This document shows, piece after piece, positions 61,301 to 64,000 of a DNA stretch of 64,000 nucleotides. Position 1 is the first letter of the stretch; each line of letters opens with the position of its first letter. Origin of the DNA: Nitrobium sp046350935 (GTDB lineage: Bacteria > Nitrospirota > Thermodesulfovibrionia > Thermodesulfovibrionales > Dissulfurispiraceae); contig JAXLZK010000018.1 of assembly GCA_046350935.1 (NCBI GenBank), positions 1 to 64,000 on the forward strand, written 5' to 3'. The notes beneath the pieces were generated by a model, which saw nothing but the letters and a program-made list of their open reading frames with translations, made no database searches and was not told the DNA's origin. The position numbers and the translations under genes were made by a program.

Positions 61301-62376
61301 ACGAGCTCTGTGTCGAGGAGGGAGAGCATGTCGGAGCAGGCCGTATTCTGGCGCGCTGGGACGCCTATGCGCTCCCGATCGTCGCCCATGCGGGCGGAAC
61401 GGTTGCCTGCGAGGATATCAGGGCGGGGGTCACCGCCAGGGAGGAGGCCGACGAATACGGAATCCTCAGGTGGGTCGTTACGGGAGCGACGGATGCGCTG
61501 AAGCCGAAGGTGCTGGTCAGGACCGGTGGGACGACTGACCAGTACCTGCTGCCCCCCGGAGCTCGCGTGCTTGTCCGCGAGGGAGAGGGTATCTCACCCG
61601 GCAGCGTTGTTGCCTCGATCCCCCGGGAGGCCTCGAAATCCATGGACATCACCGGAGGGCTCCCCAGGATACTCGAGCTTTTCGAGGCACGGACGCCGCA
61701 GAACGCGGCACGTATCAGCGAAATCGACGGGAGGGTGCTTTTTGGCACCGCCGGGAAAAACAGGCTGAAAATCACGGTAGAGGGCGAGGCGGCGTCCCGG
61801 ACGTATGCTGTCCCTGAAGGCCGGACCCTGACCGTCTACGAGGGAGACTTCATCAAGGCGGGCACCCCGCTGGCTGACGGTCCCCTTGACCCGCACGCCC
61901 TGCTTGCTGCGGCAGGGCTCCCCGCGCTCCGCACCTACCTTGTCGAGGAGGCCCAGAAGGTGTACCGTTCGCACGGGGTGGAGATCCATGATAAACATTT
62001 CGAGGTGATCGTACGGCAGATGACGGGCTTTGTGCGGATTGCCGACCCCGGCGGCTCCGACTTCCTGCCCGGGCAGATCGTCGGCAAAAGGCTCTTCGAG
62101 CAGTGCTGCGCAAAGAGGTGGCGGGGAGGGCAGGGGGGTCCCTCTGCTGAACAGATGCTCGTGGGCATCACGAAAGTTCCTTTCTCTTCTCAAAGCTTTC
62201 TGGCTGCCGCTTCTTTTCAGGATACGACAAAAGTGCTGGCCGGAGCGGCTCTCGAGAGGAGAACCGACATGCTGGAGAGCAATGCTGCCCGGATCATGAC
62301 GGGGAAGAGGATCCACGGCGGCACCGGACTCTATGCTCCGGAGGGGAGGGAGCCCGAAAAAAGCAGGCCCCCCTAA
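58378..62376 (+). CDS. RNA polymerase beta-prime subunit paralogue encoded on the element
   Basis: A 1332-residue homologue of RpoC over its whole length. ATG 58378 has AGGAGG ten bases upstream and begins right at the conserved N-terminus (FQAVRLGILSSEKM). Zinc site 1: Cys59, 61, 74, 77. Clamp helices at about 250-290. Catalytic loop NADFDGD at 440-446. Bridge-helix region about 745-780 has LKT between Pro760 and Pro764, where E. coli has alanines (787 and 791). Zinc site 2: Cys787, 861, 868, 871, the same spacing as in E. coli. Trigger loop has SIGEPGTQLTLRSFH with Arg906 and His909. The end, VGITKVPFSSQSFLAAASFQ, matches the ordinary C-terminus. It lacks large lineage insertions. No rpoB or rpoA is nearby; neighbours are transfer and partition genes, so it is not the chromosomal rpoC. 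It probably assembles with host beta and alpha, or with partners elsewhere on the element. Confidence 0.93.
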   Translation: MERPAFQAVRLGILSSEKMLSLSSGEVSSPETFDAKTQRPVKGGLLCEHIFGPLRKNECPCGGNRGGKRGAAACARCGAPLVDPRERRRRFGHIALAAPVVHVWYYKGGQSIIARLLGLPSRKVASLVLYELYIVIEPGESGLRVHQFLAPKEYEKLHAGTSGLRAETGAEAVRTLLRRLDLPSLARDLRERAAFSRRALARLEVVEKCIRSGVRPEWLVMDVLLVLPPDLRPTLFLDDGAVAESDLNALYARVIRKNLNIGKMSRFGAPEMLLVLEKRQLQTSVDCLFSNGRTAAVVSRFQSRPLRSLSDLLGSKQGIFRKHLLAKRVDYSARAPIVVGPELRLHQVGLPRLMALELYKPFLFAYLIRRGFAPTLRQARRLVEQRRPEVWDALDEAVAEHPVIVNRAPTLHMLSMQAFDPVLVGGGAIRLHPLVCAGFNADFDGDTVAVHLPLSFEAQTEARVLMLSVNNLFHPATGAPAVLPSQDIVLGLYVLTTAKEGGKGEGMIFADQEEAELACENGVVEEQARVKVRVDGSLEDTTAGRALLFAVLPSGIPFSCINKALRKRDIGALVEKCYAVQGAARTVRLLDDLKTLGYRTATRSGISLCLDDLHVPSDKAEIVAEAQREAEEVMSHYALGRISGNERYNKVVDIWTKATERVADAVMKELRERGVTEDAAFAGCGFESMRGFNSLFIMADSGARGAKNQIRQASGMRGLMAKPSGAIVELPVTASLREGLSGFQYFLSAHGARTGRVAAPLKTPLSGYFTRRLVYAVRDVSITTEDCGTVEGVCKEALRDGATVLISLEERIKGSYLADLVVHPVGGGILAPFNALVDDAVARAIACAGVERVRVRSPLTCKAERGVCARCYGTNLGRRLPPEIGDAVGIIAAHSIGEPGTQLTLRSFHGGGTASLKSASGTLGCLHGGVVRFNDLKCVRRSDAVLVVVNREGSISLLEEGGRRERERLPVLYGYELCVEEGEHVGAGRILARWDAYALPIVAHAGGTVACEDIRAGVTAREEADEYGILRWVVTGATDALKPKVLVRTGGTTDQYLLPPGARVLVREGEGISPGSVVASIPREASKSMDITGGLPRILELFEARTPQNAARISEIDGRVLFGTAGKNRLKITVEGEAASRTYAVPEGRTLTVYEGDFIKAGTPLADGPLDPHALLAAAGLPALRTYLVEEAQKVYRSHGVEIHDKHFEVIVRQMTGFVRIADPGGSDFLPGQIVGKRLFEQCCAKRWRGGQGGPSAEQMLVGITKVPFSSQSFLAAASFQDTTKVLAGAALERRTDMLESNAARIMTGKRIHGGTGLYAPEGREPEKSRPP

Positions 62377-62753
62377 AGGAGAAGCGCCGAGAGGACATGC
62401 AGGTTCTCCGCAAGACTGTCCGCTCCGCCGGGGCATTCCCCGGCCTCGGAAGGGATGGCCTCCTCAGGCCCCCCGTGCGCTCCTCCCCCTGTCAGCCGGA
62501 ATGCAGGATACCGCCCTTCATCTTCCCTGCGCTCCAGCACGGTGCGTCCTTTTTTCAGTCCCTCCCCGGCATCTGCACCGGAGCAGGGTCGGGGCGAGGG
62601 GTGCCCGGAAAAATATTCGAAAAGGATCTTCTTGATGAGACGCGTCTTGTCCCCTTTTATGGCGGCGTACTTTTCCAGCCCTTCCAGTACGATCCTGTCC
62701 TCTTCGCTCTCCCGATAGAGCCGTAGGAGAAAGGGAGCGGGTTTTTTGCGCAT
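62373..62753 (-). CDS. ParR-like adaptor of the ParM partition system
   Basis: A 126-residue protein encoded 18 bases downstream of the parM-like gene. The start at 62753 is preferred to the adjacent ATG at 62756 because AGGAGG then lies at normal distance. The N-terminal half is basic and helical (LLRLYRESEEDRIVLEGLEK, then KTRLIKKILFEYFSG), as in ribbon-helix-helix ParR proteins; the C-terminal half is Gly/Glu/Arg-rich. ParR binds the centromere and the ParM filament. The call depends on position and general character. Its stop overlaps the convergent RNA polymerase gene by two to four bases. Confidence 0.5.
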   Translation of the reverse strand: MRKKPAPFLLRLYRESEEDRIVLEGLEKYAAIKGDKTRLIKKILFEYFSGHPSPRPCSGADAGEGLKKGRTVLERREDEGRYPAFRLTGGGAHGGPEEAIPSEAGECPGGADSLAENLHVLSALLL

Positions 62754-62770
62754 CATTCCTCCTCTTTCGA

Positions 62771-63784
62771 TCAGGCGGTTGTTTTCGCCAGCATGACCGA
62801 CCTCTTGTAGTAGCCCCGGGCATTTGCCATCCGGGGGTCCTCTGCTTTGAAGGTGACAGGGGCGATGGAAGAGAGGTGGTGGTGGAGCAATTCCGCGCCT
62901 CCTCCCTCCAGGAGCAGGAAGTCGATCGCCCCTTCGGAGCTCCATTTCGATTTTACGGTTCCGGCAATCCGCAGTCCCACCTGCTCCAGAACAGCGCTCA
63001 CCAGGCGGCTTACGTCCCTGACCTGACCGGCGACCTTCAGTTGTTTGCTCCTGATGCAGGTCTCCGCGTCGGCGGCGGTGAAGTGGTCCAGTCCGTATTC
63101 GTTCAGTAGGGCCGTACACAGCATGTCGTATACGGTATGCGTGCCGATCGGCACGCTCCCCGAGGCCTTTTCGAGGTAGGTCCGCGCGTTTTCGACCAGT
63201 ATCCAGTCGGTGGTGCCGTGGCCGATATCGAGCACCCCGAAGCGGCGGGCAGCGGGAGCGTTTCTGTTCACGGCGCCGTCATTATCGAAAAAGAAATGGA
63301 AAAAGGCGCCGAAGGGCTGTGGGATCACGTTGACCCGGACCCTTCCCGGGTCGATCCGGAGAGTGCTGAAGACGCGGAGCACCACCTGTTCGGCTTTCTC
63401 CCTGTCCCGCATATAATTGACCGGCAGTCCCGTCACGATTATCACTTTTTCGATTTCCGACAGCTCGACGCCCTTCATGAACCTCTTCAGGGCGGAGATC
63501 ATGAGCGCTGCGTAGATGTCGCTTTCGATCCAGTCCCTGGTTTTGAGCGGGAGGGAAAAGTCGCTGAGTTGTGCCCTTTCGCCGACAAAGAACCTCTTGT
63601 CGTTATACTCCACTTCCTCTTCAGGGGAAGCCTTCCCCTCCCTCAGGGAGAAGTTCAGATCCTTTGCATATCCTACAACGGACGGAAACGTGAAATGGCC
63701 TCCCTCCCACACCCCCTTCGTGGCGCTGTACCCGATATCCAGGCCGAGCCGCAGTATTTTCCCTTCTGCCATTCTTTCCGACAT
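62771..63784 (-). CDS. parM: ParM/StbA-family actin-like partition ATPase
   Basis: A 337-residue actin-fold ATPase. Phosphate 1 is LGLDIGYSATKGVW near the N-terminus. Phosphate 2 is GVLDIGHGTTDWILVE near residue 190. The adenosine motif is LLLEGGGAELLHHH near residue 300. The start follows GAGGAGG at a good distance. ParM filaments push sister plasmids apart, which points to a low-copy plasmid. With the ParR-like gene downstream and a repeat-containing region upstream it makes a complete type II partition cassette, transcribed opposite to the transfer operon. Confidence 0.85.
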   Translation of the reverse strand: MSERMAEGKILRLGLDIGYSATKGVWEGGHFTFPSVVGYAKDLNFSLREGKASPEEEVEYNDKRFFVGERAQLSDFSLPLKTRDWIESDIYAALMISALKRFMKGVELSEIEKVIIVTGLPVNYMRDREKAEQVVLRVFSTLRIDPGRVRVNVIPQPFGAFFHFFFDNDGAVNRNAPAARRFGVLDIGHGTTDWILVENARTYLEKASGSVPIGTHTVYDMLCTALLNEYGLDHFTAADAETCIRSKQLKVAGQVRDVSRLVSAVLEQVGLRIAGTVKSKWSSEGAIDFLLLEGGGAELLHHHLSSIAPVTFKAEDPRMANARGYYKRSVMLAKTTA

Positions 63785-64000
63785 GCTGGAGCCTCCTCAG
63801 GGATTGCTGACTGTTGCCGAAGGCAACCTGTTGCATACGGCGTTCCCTGATAGATAGTACCCGCCGCGTTTTATGCAATCGTGTTGCAAGCGTTGTGCTA
63901 TCTTTCTCTGCGTGGGAATTGCAGTGCAGAGGTCCGGTTGCCGGCTTTTCACCGGAGGAAGCGCTCTCCCCGGCAGCCTCGACTCCCCGCGGCACTGCCC
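63785..64000. promoter_or_regulatory. parM upstream region with inverted and direct repeats, possible centromere
   Basis: It holds a perfect inverted repeat GTTGCC-GAA-GGCAAC (63813-63827) and further GTTGCA-type boxes (GTTGCATAC at about 63829 and GTTGCAAGC at about 63883). In type II partition systems the centromere, made of repeated ParR sites, lies just upstream of parM and doubles as operator. The repeats here are short and few, so the call is tentative. No gene is evident in the last 150 bases. Confidence 0.4.

Noticed and set aside
58378..62376. That this is simply the host's housekeeping rpoC
   Set aside because: No rpoB, rplL or rpsL/rpsG genes flank it, the neighbours are conjugation and partition genes, and the bridge helix and clamp tip depart from normal forms. 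The host copy should still be sought before the matter is closed.
1..64000. CRISPR arrays, tRNA and rRNA genes
   Set aside because: No regularly spaced repeats and no tRNA- or rRNA-like sequence were noticed on either strand.

Overview
This is a GC-rich window (roughly 60% by eye) from a diderm (Gram-negative-type) bacterium. Secretins, lipoproteins and an outer-membrane-spanning conjugation machine show two membranes. Lineage cannot be fixed from the window. The DUF362/NapH-type polyferredoxin pair and the overall gene style would suit an anaerobe of the Nitrospirota or Thermodesulfobacteriota, but that is only a guess. Nearly every gene from 4.1 to 62.4 kb lies on the + strand, many joined by 4-base start/stop overlaps. 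The content is that of a large conjugative element. ParM/ParR-type and ParB-like genes favour a plasmid over an integrated element. No integrase, relaxase or replication initiator was recognised.

Layout. 1-3.0 kb: a redox cargo (DUF362 protein, membrane polyferredoxin, small ferredoxin) beside an insertion-sequence end. 3.0-7.2 kb: control genes (XRE regulator, promoter with an 11-bp inverted repeat, ParB-like protein, a protein with weak sigma-region-2 resemblance, a tandem OB-fold-like protein). 7.2-12.9 kb: first part of a type IV secretion system (RAQPRD-like, pilin-like, TraL, TraE, TraK, TraB, TraV, small exported proteins); traB is cut by a 100-N scaffold gap. 12.9-23.3 kb: type IV pilus locus 1 (secretin, PilP-like, PilB, PilC, PilN/O-like, three unusual pilins, an S26 signal peptidase). 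23.4-31.3 kb: disturbed region with broken near-copies of other genes, a decayed ISNCY-type element and a Phd/VapC pair. 31.3-43.4 kb: pilus locus 2 (PilN, PilO, PilB, PilC, canonical pilins, two PilT-like ATPases, PilP, GGDEF protein, a secreted protein). 43.4-57.5 kb: second part of the secretion system (TraU, TraF, an unknown membrane protein, TraH-like, TraG, lytic transglycosylase, a third PilT, TraC, TraD). 57.5-62.4 kb: a replication-relaxation-like protein and a full-length RNA polymerase beta-prime homologue. 62.4-63.8 kb: convergent parM/parR-like operon.

The main discovery candidate is the 1332-residue beta-prime (RpoC) paralogue at 58378-62376. It sits in the transfer operon with no rpoB nearby. 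It keeps the NADFDGD catalytic loop, both four-cysteine zinc sites at exactly Escherichia coli spacing, and the trigger-loop Arg and His, but has two prolines in the centre of the bridge helix and a changed sigma-docking tip. With the possible sigma-like protein at 5554-6555 it raises the possibility that the element reprograms or partly replaces host transcription. The second theme is the interleaving of one F/G-type secretion system with two complete but different type IV pilus loci and five GspE-superfamily ATPases.

Caution: this is draft sequence. The disturbed segments (about 23.4-25.0, 29.0-31.3 and 46.2-47.1 kb) are near-identical to other parts of the window but full of small indels, and one mixes insertion-sequence fragments into a gene. 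This looks more like assembly or consensus error than natural decay, so breaks called there should be treated as provisional.
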